From Novosphingobium clariflavum (GTDB lineage: Bacteria > Pseudomonadota > Alphaproteobacteria > Sphingomonadales > Sphingomonadaceae): a stretch of 64,000 bases of DNA. Position 1 is the stretch's first letter. Each line of letters starts with the position of its first letter. The stretch covers positions 62,001 through 126,000 of the forward strand of contig NZ_JAPCWC010000006.1 in assembly GCF_026420865.1 (NCBI RefSeq). The letters are read 5' to 3'. The translations under genes and the position numbers were made by a program. The notes under the pieces are model-generated. The model made no database searches, had not been told where the DNA came from, and was given only the letters and a program-made list of their open reading frames with translations. Positions 1 to 10,952 of the stretch are shown piece after piece.

Positions 1-136
1 TCGGTTCGGCGCTGGAAGCGGCGGAATAAGAACGGCGATGCTGGATCGGCGCGGCGCTTGCGATTATGGCGGAGCTTTGGCCCCCAGCAATCCCGTGCGG
101 CATCCCGCGCGCGTTCCGGCCGCCTGAGGAATGATC
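1..136. other. Leading stretch before bioB
   Basis: One reading of the first bases (from base 3) gives a short tail ending in Leu-Glu-Ala-Ala-Glu and a TAA stop at 27-29. It could be the 3' end of an upstream plus-strand gene, but eight residues are too few to identify. The remaining ~100 bases look like ordinary spacer. A TGAGGA at 125-130 is the likely ribosome binding site for bioB. Confidence 0.3.
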
Positions 137-1189
137 ATGACCGAGACCCCCGCCATCACCCCCCGTACCGACTGGACCCGCGAGGAAATCGCCGGCCTGT
201 TCGACCTGCCGTTCACCGAACTGGTGTTCCGCGCGGCCGAAGTGCACCGGGCCAGCCATCCGCACAACGAAGTGCAGCTGTCCACGCTGCTTTCGATCAA
301 GACCGGCGGCTGCGTGGAAGACTGCGGCTACTGCTCGCAGTCGGTTTCGGCAAACAGCGGGGTCAAGGCCACCAAGCTGATGGAAGTGCAGCAGGTGCTG
401 CAGCGCGCGGCACAGGCGGCGGATCAGGGCTCGACCCGCTTCTGCATGGGCGCCGCCTGGCGCAACCCCAAGGACCGCGACATGCCGGCCATCATCGAGA
501 TGGTGAAGGGCGTGCGCGCGATGGGCATGGAAACCTGCATGACGCTGGGCATGCTGACGCCCGATCAGGCGGACATGCTCTCCGAAGCGGGCCTCGACTA
601 CTACAACCACAACATCGACACCTCGCCCGAGCGTTACGATCAGGTGATCACCACGCGCACGATGGATGACCGGCTCGACACGCTGTCGAACGTGCGCATG
701 GCGGGCATCAACGTCTGCTCGGGCGGTATCGTCGGCATGGGCGAGACCCGCGCGGACCGCGTGGGCTTCATCCACACGCTGGCGACCCTGCCCGATCACC
801 CGCAGTCGGTGCCGGTCAATGCGCTGGTGCCGGTAAAGGGCACCGTGCTTGGCGACATGCTGGCCGATACCCCGCTCGCCAAGATCGACGACGTGGAATT
901 CGTGCGCACCGTCGCGGTCGCGCGCATCACCATGCCGCTGTCGATGGTGCGCCTCTCGGCGGGCCGCGAATCGATGTCGGAGATGACGCAGGCGATGTGC
1001 TTCATGGCCGGCGCGAACTCGATCTTCACCGGCGACAAGCTGCTGACCGCGCCGAACTCGGGCGACGACAATGACGCGGCGATGTTCGCCCGCCTCGGCA
1101 TCAAGCCGATGGCGATCGAACTGACCCCCGCGCAGGTCGAAGCCCAGCGGATGCCCAAGGGCTGCGCCAAGCTGGAAGCGGCCGAGTGA
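137..1189 (+). CDS. bioB: Biotin synthase
   Basis: Radical-SAM enzyme that inserts sulfur into dethiobiotin, the last step of biotin synthesis in the cytosol. The cluster-binding motif CxxxCxYC is visible as CVEDCGYC near residues 59-66, and the rest of the protein (about 350 residues) is typical of BioB in length and sequence, including the [11 protein letters not shown] stretch. Two in-frame ATGs exist at 131 and 137. The TGAGGA site ends at base 130, so 137 has normal spacing and 131 has none; 137 is preferred. It lies 375 bases upstream of a biotin-dependent carboxylase subunit on the same strand, so cofactor and consumer are probably co-expressed. The other bio genes are not in the window. 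Confidence 0.96.
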   Translation: MTETPAITPRTDWTREEIAGLFDLPFTELVFRAAEVHRASHPHNEVQLSTLLSIKTGGCVEDCGYCSQSVSANSGVKATKLMEVQQVLQRAAQAADQGSTRFCMGAAWRNPKDRDMPAIIEMVKGVRAMGMETCMTLGMLTPDQADMLSEAGLDYYNHNIDTSPERYDQVITTRTMDDRLDTLSNVRMAGINVCSGGIVGMGETRADRVGFIHTLATLPDHPQSVPVNALVPVKGTVLGDMLADTPLAKIDDVEFVRTVAVARITMPLSMVRLSAGRESMSEMTQAMCFMAGANSIFTGDKLLTAPNSGDDNDAAMFARLGIKPMAIELTPAQVEAQRMPKGCAKLEAAE

Positions 1190-1196
1190 TCGCGGC

Positions 1197-1564
1197 ATGA
1201 TCCTGCCGATCCTTCTCCTGGCCTCGGAGCCCGCGATCGACTGTGCCAACGCGATGACGCAGACGGACATGAACATCTGTTCGTACCGCGACTTCCAGTC
1301 GGCCGACCGGGCGATGAACGAGGCCTGGGGGAAGGCGGCAGCGGCGGCGAAAGCCGCCGACAGGCAGGGCCCCGGCGGAAATTTCAATCGGCTGCTCGAT
1401 GCGCAGCGCAAGTGGCTCGCCTACCGCGATGCCCAGTGCCTCGCAGAGAACGGCCCACGTGAGGAAAGCGGCACGATCTGGCCGCTGCAGCAGAACGGCT
1501 GCCTCGAGGAATTGACCGAAGCGCGCACGAAACAGCTGCGCGGATACGTGGAGACGGGGAACTG

Positions 1565-1565
<1 letters not shown>
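1197..1565 (+). CDS. LprI-family (DUF1311) small exported protein
   Basis: A 122-residue protein with a short hydrophobic N-terminus (MILPILLLA) followed by the cysteine-containing DUF1311 pattern: CANAMTQTDMNIC, a conserved W, LLDAQRKWLAYRDAQC and a late cysteine. DUF1311/LprI proteins are small exported or lipoprotein-like proteins, some proposed as lysozyme inhibitors; the role here is unknown. The gene starts 7 bases after bioB, and its TGA overlaps the ATG of the next gene by one base, so it is translationally coupled inside the bioB-carboxylase transcript. A periplasmic protein between two cytosolic biotin genes is unexpected. Confidence 0.8.
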
Positions 1566-3589
<2,024 letters not shown>

Positions 3590-3595
3590 TGCCTT

Positions 3596-3623
3596 GCGGC
3601 TCTCCGATCCGTCGGAGAGCCGC
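3596..3623 (+). terminator. Hairpin after the carboxylase gene
   Basis: A 12-bp perfect stem, GCGGCTCTCCGA with its complement, around a TCCG loop starts 7 bases after the carboxylase stop and is followed by ATTTCC. The T tract is short, so termination may be partial before the thioesterase gene. Confidence 0.55.
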
Positions 3624-3649
3624 ATTTCCAAGACTTTAAGGTTGTTCCG

Positions 3650-4432
3650 ATGACGGGTTTTGCCGCGCATCTTGCCTCAGCGGACGAAATCGAGGGTGGT
3701 TTCGCCTTCGACATCACCGATGACTGGCTCCAGGGCCGCACCGCCTATGGGGGGCTGACGTCGGCGCTGTCGCTGGCGGCGGCGCAGCGGGTCGATGCCG
3801 AGTTGCCGCCGCTGCGCTCCGGCCAGTTCGCGATGATCGCGCCGCTGGCGGGCCGCGTCGAGGCGCGGGCGCGGATCGTGCGCAAGGGCCGCAACGCCAC
3901 ATGGGTTGCAGCGGAACTGGCGAACGAGAAGGGCGTCGGTTTCAGCGCCAGCTTCGTGTTCATGCGCTCGGCCGAGAGCGCGGCGGATATTGCCGGCTAT
4001 GCGATGCCGCAAGGCGTGACCCCGGTCACCGCGGCGAAGCCGGTGCCGATGGACCATGCGCCCGCATTCCTGCGCGAGAATTTCGAAGCGCGCTTTGCCT
4101 TGCCGAAATCGGCGCTGGGTGAGGCGGATCTGTGCTGGTGGGTGCGCGTCAGGGAACGCGACGGGCTCGATCCGGCACTGGAGGCGGTGCTGGTCGGCGA
4201 TGCGCTGCCCACGGCGGTGCTGCCCCTGCTGGGCTTCAGGGTGCCGATCAGTTCGATGCACTGGCACGTCAACATGCTGGAGGCAGCGCCCGCCAGCGAG
4301 GACGGCTGGTGGCTGCTGCGCTCGACCAGCGAATTTGCGCATGGCGGCGGGGCGAGCGAGCATATCCTGCAATGGAATGGCGCGGGCCGTCCGGTGATCG
4401 CGGGCATGCAGTCGGTCGCCGTGTTCGGCTGA
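3650..4432 (+). CDS. Acyl-CoA thioesterase family protein (double hotdog type)
   Basis: 260 residues resembling TesB-like thioesterases with two hotdog halves. The first half contains GRTAYGGLTSALSLAAAQR, typical of the hotdog helix; the second contains the MHWHVNMLE segment and a late FAHGGGASEH motif. Such enzymes hydrolyse acyl-CoA to free acid and CoA in the cytosol; the substrate cannot be told. It follows the carboxylase by 60 bases with a hairpin between, so it may be co-transcribed by read-through. The nearest possible start is ATG 3650. Confidence 0.75.
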   Translation: MTGFAAHLASADEIEGGFAFDITDDWLQGRTAYGGLTSALSLAAAQRVDAELPPLRSGQFAMIAPLAGRVEARARIVRKGRNATWVAAELANEKGVGFSASFVFMRSAESAADIAGYAMPQGVTPVTAAKPVPMDHAPAFLRENFEARFALPKSALGEADLCWWVRVRERDGLDPALEAVLVGDALPTAVLPLLGFRVPISSMHWHVNMLEAAPASEDGWWLLRSTSEFAHGGGASEHILQWNGAGRPVIAGMQSVAVFG

Positions 4433-4450
4433 GACGTCCTTGGCTTGAAG

Positions 4451-4489
4451 CAATAACGGCGCCCTTGCCTGAGCAGGGGCGCCGTATTG
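4451..4489. terminator. Bidirectional terminator between convergent genes
   Basis: Stem ACGGCGCCC / GGGCGCCGT (4456-4464 and 4477-4485), flanked by CAATA and ATTG that nearly extend the stem. It sits exactly between the convergent thioesterase and POT transporter genes, so it probably serves both strands. Confidence 0.65.
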
Positions 4490-4492
4490 CTG

Positions 4493-5965
4493 TCAGGCGG
4501 GGCCGGGCTCGCCCGCCAGCGTCTTGCCCAGCGCGATCTTGAAGGCGGCGAAGGCGATCAGGCCGAATGCGGCGGCGCCCACGTGGGTCAGCCAGAACGA
4601 CACGGTATCCATCGTCGAGTACCAGCCGCCGACCACGCCGACGATCTTGTTCGCGCCGAAGAAGGCCAGATAGTAGATGCCCACCACCGTCGCGTTGAGC
4701 GAGCGCGGCGCGATCTTGGTGAAGAGCGCAAGGCTGACCGGCATGATGTGCGCAAAGCCGATCGAGTTGAACAAGTGGAACATCACCGGCCAGAACAGGC
4801 CGATCTTGCCACCGCCGGCGGTTGCCGCCGCGAGAACCAGGCACATGCCACCGCAGATCGAGAAGACCGATCCGATGATCATCTTGCCCAGTTCATCGGG
4901 CTCGCGGCCGGTGCGGGCCGAGTACCACTTCCAGAACGCCGCCACGGCGACCAGCATCGAGAAGCTGAGAGTGGCGTCGATGGCAATCATCCAGCTTGTC
5001 GGCAAGGGATCGGGGAACTTGATCGTCCAATCAATCAGGTGTCCGAACATGGAAAAATTGACGTGCCACTGGATGGCGGCAAGCCAATCGGGAATGTTGA
5101 GATTGAACCTGTCGTCCGCCCAAACGAGATAAGCGTTGAAGATTTCCTGATTGGTCATCATCGCGATGGCCAGCACGGGCACCAATACGGCAAGCGCGCC
5201 AAGTCGCGGCCAATCCGATTTGGTGAGGGGAGCGCGCGGGGATTTTTCGCTATTCTTCGGGGCGCGATTGTCAGCCGGAAGCCACGGCTGTGCCTTGAGA
5301 TAAGCCAGCAGGCTGATGACCATGACCACGCCGGCCGAGCCGAAGCCGTAATGCCAGCCGACTTCTTCGCCCAGCGTGCCGGAGATCAGCGGGGCCGCGA
5401 TCACCGAGACGTTGATGGCGATGTAGAAGATCTGGAACGCCATCGCGCGGCGCAGGTCGTTGGGCTTGTAGAGTTCGCCCACCTGGCTGGCGATATTGCC
5501 CTTGAACAGGCCGACGCCCACCACCAGCGAGATCAGCGCGAAGAGGAACAGCCCCTCGAACGCCATCAGGAAGTGGCCGAGGGACATGATCACGGCGCCC
5601 GCGATCAGCGTCGCCTTGCGGCCCAGCCAGCGGTCGGCGATCACGCCGCCGAGAATGGGCGTCAGGTAGACGAGCGAGGTATAGTCGCCGAAGATCGCCG
5701 AGGCGAGCGGCTGGCCGTCGAGCCCGGCATAGTGCCAGCCTCTCAGCCACGAGAGGCCGAGCACCTTGCCGACGTTTTCGGGCAGCAGCAGGTACTTGAC
5801 CATGTAGAGCACGAGCAGGGTCTGCATCGCGTAATACGAAAAGCGCTCGCAGCCCTCGACGAACGAGAGGTAGCCGAGGCCCTTGGGGTGGCCAAGGAAG
5901 GCGCGGTCGTCTCGCGAGGCTTCCTCGGGGAAGTCGAGCTCGGGGGTAGCTTCGGCAACGGTCAT
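4493..5965 (-). CDS. POT-family proton-dependent oligopeptide transporter
   Basis: A 490-residue polytopic protein of the POT/PTR branch of the major facilitator superfamily, which imports di- and tripeptides with protons. The family signature ExxERFxYY is present as EGCERFSYYAMQ about 40 residues from the N-terminus, followed by the YLTPILGGVIADRWLGRK loop typical of POT proteins. About 12-14 hydrophobic segments are visible. The protein begins with an acidic cytosolic tail. It stands alone between convergent and same-strand neighbours. Substrate range is inferred from the family. Confidence 0.9.
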   Translation of the reverse strand: MTVAEATPELDFPEEASRDDRAFLGHPKGLGYLSFVEGCERFSYYAMQTLLVLYMVKYLLLPENVGKVLGLSWLRGWHYAGLDGQPLASAIFGDYTSLVYLTPILGGVIADRWLGRKATLIAGAVIMSLGHFLMAFEGLFLFALISLVVGVGLFKGNIASQVGELYKPNDLRRAMAFQIFYIAINVSVIAAPLISGTLGEEVGWHYGFGSAGVVMVISLLAYLKAQPWLPADNRAPKNSEKSPRAPLTKSDWPRLGALAVLVPVLAIAMMTNQEIFNAYLVWADDRFNLNIPDWLAAIQWHVNFSMFGHLIDWTIKFPDPLPTSWMIAIDATLSFSMLVAVAAFWKWYSARTGREPDELGKMIIGSVFSICGGMCLVLAAATAGGGKIGLFWPVMFHLFNSIGFAHIMPVSLALFTKIAPRSLNATVVGIYYLAFFGANKIVGVVGGWYSTMDTVSFWLTHVGAAAFGLIAFAAFKIALGKTLAGEPGPA

Positions 5966-6168
5966 GACGATCCCGGAAATATTGTTATATTTAAGTGACG
6001 TTTATTTTCTCACAGCGCATCCATAATGGCGCTGCAGGGAAATGTCACGCCAATGACGTCATGACGCCGGGCGGGGCATGGTTGCAGGATGCACGGCGGC
6101 ATCCCCGCCGACGGGGACCTTGGCAGGGAGGCGGGTAGGCGCGCGTAAGCCGTCTCAGCGGCCCCAAT

Positions 6169-7284
6169 TCAGGCGGGGCTGCGGGCCAGTTCCCCGTCGA
6201 GGAAGAGCGCGACATCGTCCAGCGAGACTTCGCGGTCGAGGTAGGTCTGGCCGATGCCCTTCATCAGCAGGAAGGGCAGGGTGCCGGCATCCATCTTCTT
6301 GTCGTGCAGCATGTGTTCCACCAGCGCGCGGCCATCGCATTCGAGGCCGAGCGCGGAGAGGCTGGCGGGCAGGCCGATCTCGCCGATGTGGCGGGCGACG
6401 TGCTCGGCGCTCGCCTGTGACATCAGGCCCTTGCGGGCGGAATAGCGCGCCGCCAGCACCATGCCGAGCGCCACGCCTTCGCCGTGGAGCAGGCGGGCGG
6501 AGAAGCCGGTTTCGGCCTCCAGCGCATGGCCGAAAGTATGGCCGAGGTTGAGCAGCGCACGCTTGCCGGTGGTCTCGAACTCGTCCTCGGCGACGATGCG
6601 CGCCTTGCTCGCCACCGAATGGGCGACAGCATATTCGCGCAGGGCCGCATCGCCGTCGATCATGGCGGCGGCATTGGCATCGCACCAGGCGAAGAAGTCG
6701 GCATCGTCGATGAGGCCGTACTTCACCACTTCGGCATAGCCCGCCAGCAGGTCGCGGCGGGGCAGGGTGTCGAGCGCGGAAAGGTCGGCCAGCACCAGCG
6801 AGGGCTGGTGGAAGGCGCCGACGAGGTTCTTGCCCGCGGGCGTGTTGATCGCGGTCTTGCCGCCGACGCTCGAATCGACCTGCGCCAGCAGGGTCGTCGG
6901 CACCTGGATGAACTTGCAGCCGCGCTTCAGCACCGAGGCGCAGAACCCGGTGAGATCGCCGATCACGCCGCCGCCAAGGGCGATCACGCTGTCGCCGCGC
7001 TCGACGCCGAGTTCGAGCAGCCAGTTTACCGTCGCGGCCAGTTCGTCCCACGACTTGGTGGCCTCGCCCGCCGGCAGGATGCGCCAGTGCGGTTCGTGTC
7101 CGTTGTCGCGCAGCGACCGTTCGACCACTTCGCCCCATGCCGCATGGACATGGGCGTCGGTCACGATCGGCACGCCGCGCTTGCGCAGCAGGCCACGGCA
7201 ATTGGGAACGAGTTCGGCCAGCAGCCCGGCGCCGACGCGCACTTCATAGGGGCGCCCGGCGATGTCGACGCAAATCACAGCCAT
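6169..7284 (-). CDS. aroB: 3-dehydroquinate synthase
   Basis: 371 residues. Converts DAHP to 3-dehydroquinate in the shikimate pathway, using NAD and a divalent metal. Visible family features: the NAD-binding stretch ALGGGVIGDLTGFCAS, PTTLLAQVDSSVGGKTAIN, the metal-ligand segment NLGHTFGHALE and the HGEGVALGM motif. Its start overlaps the end of aroK by 10 bases, so the two are translationally coupled, with aroK upstream. This aroK-aroB pairing is widespread in proteobacteria. Confidence 0.96.
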   Translation of the reverse strand: MAVICVDIAGRPYEVRVGAGLLAELVPNCRGLLRKRGVPIVTDAHVHAAWGEVVERSLRDNGHEPHWRILPAGEATKSWDELAATVNWLLELGVERGDSVIALGGGVIGDLTGFCASVLKRGCKFIQVPTTLLAQVDSSVGGKTAINTPAGKNLVGAFHQPSLVLADLSALDTLPRRDLLAGYAEVVKYGLIDDADFFAWCDANAAAMIDGDAALREYAVAHSVASKARIVAEDEFETTGKRALLNLGHTFGHALEAETGFSARLLHGEGVALGMVLAARYSARKGLMSQASAEHVARHIGEIGLPASLSALGLECDGRALVEHMLHDKKMDAGTLPFLLMKGIGQTYLDREVSLDDVALFLDGELARSPA

Positions 7285-7850
7285 TGCGAGAGTCCTTGAA
7301 GTACCTTGTTGATGGTCTGCACGTGCGGCCCGGGGGAGGACAGCACGTGGATGGGGGCCTGCTGGTAGTGCGGGCGACGTTCGTCCCGCAGGCGGCCGAG
7401 GATCTCGCGCGGGTCGCCGCCCTGCAGCAGCGGGCGGTTGTCCTTGCGGGCGGTGCGGTCAACCAGCGTCTCGACTTCGCTGTCGAGCCACACGGTGATG
7501 GCGTTGCCGAGGATCAGGTCGCGCGTTTCGGCATTGCAGAAGGCGCCGCCGCCGGTCGCGATCACCGAGCGCTGGGCGCCGGCGGCCAGCAGCCGCGAGA
7601 TCACCCGGCGCTCGCCGTCGCGGAAATAGGATTCGCCGTAAGTGGCGAAGATTTCCGGGATGGTCATCTGCGCGGAACGCTCGATCTCGTCGTCGGCGTC
7701 GACGAATGGCACGTCGAGGAGGGTGGCGAGGCGTTTGCCCACGCTCGATTTCCCGACGCCCATCATGCCGACCAGCACGATGGGGCGATCGATCCGCCGG
7801 GCAAGCGCGGCAATTTCCTGTGTCGAAAACCGGGTCTGTTGAACGTCCAT
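7275..7850 (-). CDS. aroK: Shikimate kinase
   Basis: 191 residues. Phosphorylates shikimate with ATP. P-loop GMMGVGKSSVGKRLA near residues 28-42, the substrate-binding DADDEIER segment and GGGAFCN are all present. The frame stays open up to 8003, but the ATG at 7850 gives a normal-length protein and avoids overlapping the divergent small gene at 7909; the ~20-residue N-terminal lead before the P-loop is usual. It is the first gene of the aroK-aroB pair. Confidence 0.94.
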   Translation of the reverse strand: MDVQQTRFSTQEIAALARRIDRPIVLVGMMGVGKSSVGKRLATLLDVPFVDADDEIERSAQMTIPEIFATYGESYFRDGERRVISRLLAAGAQRSVIATGGGAFCNAETRDLILGNAITVWLDSEVETLVDRTARKDNRPLLQGGDPREILGRLRDERRPHYQQAPIHVLSSPGPHVQTINKVLQGLSQWL

Positions 7851-7908
7851 TGCTCCATCGCCTATAGTTGCGCTAGGTCGCAGCGCAAGCATCGGTGAAG
7901 GAAGACGA

Positions 7909-8082
7909 GTGACGATACCAAGGCGCAGGCGGAAGCTTCCGGGCGTAACCGTGGCTGCGGTCCTCGCGATTGTGGTGGTCGTGGGCAGCTGGGCATGGGT
8001 CAACGGCGGTCACCGGGAGGTTCGCGACATCGTGGAGACGGTGAAAGTGCCGGACCAGACGAGCGAGAAAGTGCCGCAATGA
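7909..8082 (+). CDS. 57-residue single-pass membrane protein
   Basis: Reading from GTG 7909 gives a 57-residue protein: a basic N-terminus (IPRRRRKLPG), one hydrophobic helix (VTVAAVLAIVVVVGSWAW) and a polar, charged tail of about 28 residues. The stop overlaps the next start as ATGA (8079-8082), the classic sign of coupled translation. It is divergent from aroK, 58 bases away. It lacks an ATG start and is short, so it is easily missed. The positive-inside rule predicts a cytosolic N-terminus and a periplasmic tail. Function unknown; it may partner the exported protein that follows. Confidence 0.65.
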   Translation: MTIPRRRRKLPGVTVAAVLAIVVVVGSWAWVNGGHREVRDIVETVKVPDQTSEKVPQ

Positions 8083-9962
8083 AGGTCCGTATCCGCACCT
8101 GGCATGCGATGGTCGGCACGGCGCTGGCGCTCACTTCGGTTTGGGCCGTAGCGCAGTCCGGCCCCGAATCGCTTCTTCCCAAGGGGTTCGACGAGCCGGC
8201 ACCGCCGCCGCCCGCCGCGGCGCCTGCTGCAAGTGCGCCGGCCGCTTCCGCCTCCCGTCCCAATCCCGCCTCGGTCTCCACCCCGGTCGTCCAGTCGGTG
8301 CCAAGCGCCGCGCCGATGGTGCTGGACGGCGCGCTGGCAGTGCCCGCGCTCACCGGCCCCGGCGGGCTGACGCGCGTGCCGACCCTTGAGGAACTGGAGC
8401 GCATGTCGCCCGAGGACTTCGAGGATCTGCTGGGCAACAAGATCGATCTCGATATGCCGCCGCAGGCGCGCCGCTCGATGGAGCGGGTTGGCCTGATTGA
8501 TGATACCGAGGGCGGCCTGTCGGCGGATTCGCTGGGCTCGCAACATGCCTCGGTGGTCGAGGCCGCGCTGGCCGCGAACCGGGGCCAGCTGGTATCGCGC
8601 TGGGGGCACATTCTCCTGCGCCGTGCGCTGATCTCGCGCCTGGCGCCGCCTGCGGGCATGAGCCCGCAGCGTTTCCTTGCGCTGCGCGTGGCGCTCTTGC
8701 TGCGCATGGGCGAAAGCGATGCGGCGCGCGCGGTGCTGCAGGATATCGACATCGCCAATTACACGCCGGAACTCGGCAATGCGGCGTTCGACACCTATCA
8801 GAATACCGCCGATTTCACCGGCCTGTGTCCGGTCTTCTCGTCGCTCGGCTCGCTGCGCGACGATCCGCAGTGGAACGCCGCCAAGGCGATCTGCGAGGCG
8901 TTTCGCGGTAGCGGCACTTCGGCCATGGCCAAACTCGACAGGGCGCGCGTACGTGGTTCGATGGACCGCATCGACGTGCTGCTGGCGCAGAAGTATGCCG
9001 GTGCCGCCGGCCGTTCACGCAAGGCCGTCACCATCGAGTGGGACGGCGTGACGACGGTGACGCCGTGGCGCTTCGGCCTTGCCAATGCGGTGGGCCTCAC
9101 CCCGCCGGACAGCGCGATGAACGGCGCGGGGTCGATCTATGATGACATGACCGCGCTGGCGCCGATGGTCGGCCTTGCCCGCCGCGCCGCCGCGGCCGAT
9201 CACGCGGGCGGCACCGGCGTTCTCTCGAATGCGGCGATGGTCGATCTCTACAGCCAGCTCTACTCGGATCCCGAAGTGCAGGGCGAGTGGCAGCAGCGCG
9301 CGGAAACCCTGCGCAATGCCTATGTGCTGGAAGACCCTGCGGCGCGCTTCGCGGCGATGCAGAGCCTGTGGAGCGGGGCAAGCGGCGCCAATGCCGTCTA
9401 TGCCCGCCAGGTCCTTACTGCCGCCGCCGCCGCACGTATCGCGCCGAGCAAGGATCTGGAGGGCGACGCGCCGGCACTGCTGACCTCGATGCTGGCGGCG
9501 GGCTTCGATGCCAATGCGCTGGCCTGGTCGCCGGTCGTCGCCTCGGGCAGCCAGGGCTGGGCGCTGCTGGTGCTGGCGGCCCCCGGACGGATCAAGACGG
9601 TGGGATCGAGCGCGGTTTCGACCTTCGTCGATGGCGATGACAGCCAGGACAAGCGCCGCAGCGCGTTTCTGGTGGCAGGCCTGGCGGCGCTCGGCCGTAT
9701 CGACGACGGCGATGCGCGCAGCTTCTCCGGGCAGTTGGGCCTCGGCCTCGACAGCAGTTCGCGTTTTCTCACCGCGCTCGACCGGGCGGCGGGCAATGGG
9801 GATGCGGCCAGTGTTGCGCTGCTCGCCGGGCTCGGCATGCAGGGCAGCGACTGGCACCGGATGACACCGCGCTATCTCTACCATATCGTTTCGGCACTGC
9901 GCAGCGTGGGGCTCGACGCCGAGGCGCGGATGATCGCGGCCGAGGCGGTCGCGCGGGCCTGA
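8079..9962 (+). CDS. Large exported alpha-helical protein of unknown function
   Basis: 627 residues starting at ATG 8079 with a signal peptide (MKVRIRTWHAMVGTALALTSVWAVAQ, cleavage near residue 26) and an Ala/Pro-rich linker (about residues 35-75). The rest is Ala- and Leu-rich helical sequence with evenly spaced motifs, suggesting an alpha-solenoid or TPR-like repeat fold; no catalytic motif is apparent. It sits between a small membrane protein (4-base overlap) and xerD (GTG 4 bases after its stop), so all three form one transcription unit. Proteins of this kind next to aroK and xerD look typical of sphingomonads, but I recognise no characterised member. A periplasmic scaffold role is a guess. 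Confidence 0.75.
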   Translation: MKVRIRTWHAMVGTALALTSVWAVAQSGPESLLPKGFDEPAPPPPAAAPAASAPAASASRPNPASVSTPVVQSVPSAAPMVLDGALAVPALTGPGGLTRVPTLEELERMSPEDFEDLLGNKIDLDMPPQARRSMERVGLIDDTEGGLSADSLGSQHASVVEAALAANRGQLVSRWGHILLRRALISRLAPPAGMSPQRFLALRVALLLRMGESDAARAVLQDIDIANYTPELGNAAFDTYQNTADFTGLCPVFSSLGSLRDDPQWNAAKAICEAFRGSGTSAMAKLDRARVRGSMDRIDVLLAQKYAGAAGRSRKAVTIEWDGVTTVTPWRFGLANAVGLTPPDSAMNGAGSIYDDMTALAPMVGLARRAAAADHAGGTGVLSNAAMVDLYSQLYSDPEVQGEWQQRAETLRNAYVLEDPAARFAAMQSLWSGASGANAVYARQVLTAAAAARIAPSKDLEGDAPALLTSMLAAGFDANALAWSPVVASGSQGWALLVLAAPGRIKTVGSSAVSTFVDGDDSQDKRRSAFLVAGLAALGRIDDGDARSFSGQLGLGLDSSSRFLTALDRAAGNGDAASVALLAGLGMQGSDWHRMTPRYLYHIVSALRSVGLDAEARMIAAEAVARA

Positions 9963-9966
9963 CGGC

Positions 9967-10863
9967 GTGCGAAGGCGCGGTGCGTCGACCGGCAGCGCGC
10001 CCGAACGGTTCCTGACGATGCTCGCGGCCGAGCGCGGCGCGGCGGCCAATACCCTGGCCGCCTATCGCCGCGATCTCGACGCGGCGATGGACGAACTGGG
10101 GGATCTGGTCACGGTGGACGGCGCCGCGCTGGCCGGGCTCGGCGCGGCGTGGCGCGATGTTGCCCCGGCAACGCTGGCGCGGCGCTGTTCGGCCTTGCGG
10201 CAATTTTACGGTTTCCTTGTCGACGAAGGGCTGCGCGAGGACGATCCTTCGCCCTCGCTCCCCCGTCCGGTTACCCGCCGGCCCTTGCCGCGCCTGCTGT
10301 CGCGCGAGGAAGTCACGCGGTTCCTGGCACGGGCGGAGGAGGAGGCTGAGGGCGACCGCCCGGAAGCGGTGCGCCTGCTTGCATTGCTGGAACTGCTTTA
10401 CGGCTCGGGCCTGCGGGCCAGCGAACTGGTGTCGCTGCCGGCGGCGGCGGTGCCGCGTGATGCGCCGTTCCTGCATGTCACCGGCAAGGGCGGCCAGCAG
10501 CGCATGGTGCCGGTCAGCACCCGGGCCCGCGCGGTGCTGTCGCGCTGGCTGGCCTTGCGTCCCGACGGATCGCGCCATCTGTTCCCCTCGCGCGGGGAGA
10601 GCGGGCACCTGACGCGGGTGCGCTTGTTCCAGCTGCTGCGCGGCCTTGCCGTGCGGGCGGACATCGACCCGCAGCGGGTGTCGCCGCATGTGCTGCGCCA
10701 TGCCTTTGCGACCCATCTGCTCGAAGGCGGGGCGGACCTGCGGGTGCTGCAGACCCTGCTCGGCCATGCCGACATCGCGACCACGCAGATCTACACTCAT
10801 GTCGACAGCGCCAGGCTGGTGGCGCTGGTCAACGCGCGTCACCCGCTCGCCGGGCAGACCTGA
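9967..10863 (+). CDS. xerD: Tyrosine recombinase XerD/XerC
   Basis: 298 residues, normal for the chromosome-dimer resolution recombinases that act at dif. N-terminal SAM-like domain (ERGAAANTLAAYRRDL), then the catalytic domain with the first Arg in GSGLRASELVSL, HVLRHAFATHLLEGGADLRVLQ and LGHADIATTQIYTHVD, which holds the nucleophilic Tyr. The start is GTG 9967, 4 bases after the preceding stop. Assignment to XerD rather than XerC is by general resemblance; no phage or integron context is present, so a housekeeping role is likely. Confidence 0.88.
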   Translation: MRRRGASTGSAPERFLTMLAAERGAAANTLAAYRRDLDAAMDELGDLVTVDGAALAGLGAAWRDVAPATLARRCSALRQFYGFLVDEGLREDDPSPSLPRPVTRRPLPRLLSREEVTRFLARAEEEAEGDRPEAVRLLALLELLYGSGLRASELVSLPAAAVPRDAPFLHVTGKGGQQRMVPVSTRARAVLSRWLALRPDGSRHLFPSRGESGHLTRVRLFQLLRGLAVRADIDPQRVSPHVLRHAFATHLLEGGADLRVLQTLLGHADIATTQIYTHVDSARLVALVNARHPLAGQT

Positions 10864-10952
10864 ACTCCTGCAGGCAAGTGCGGAACAGGGGCTTGCCCCA
10901 TGCGTTATCGCGCGGAAGAAGAAGCCGGACTTGGCGGATCGGTAAGGGAAAA

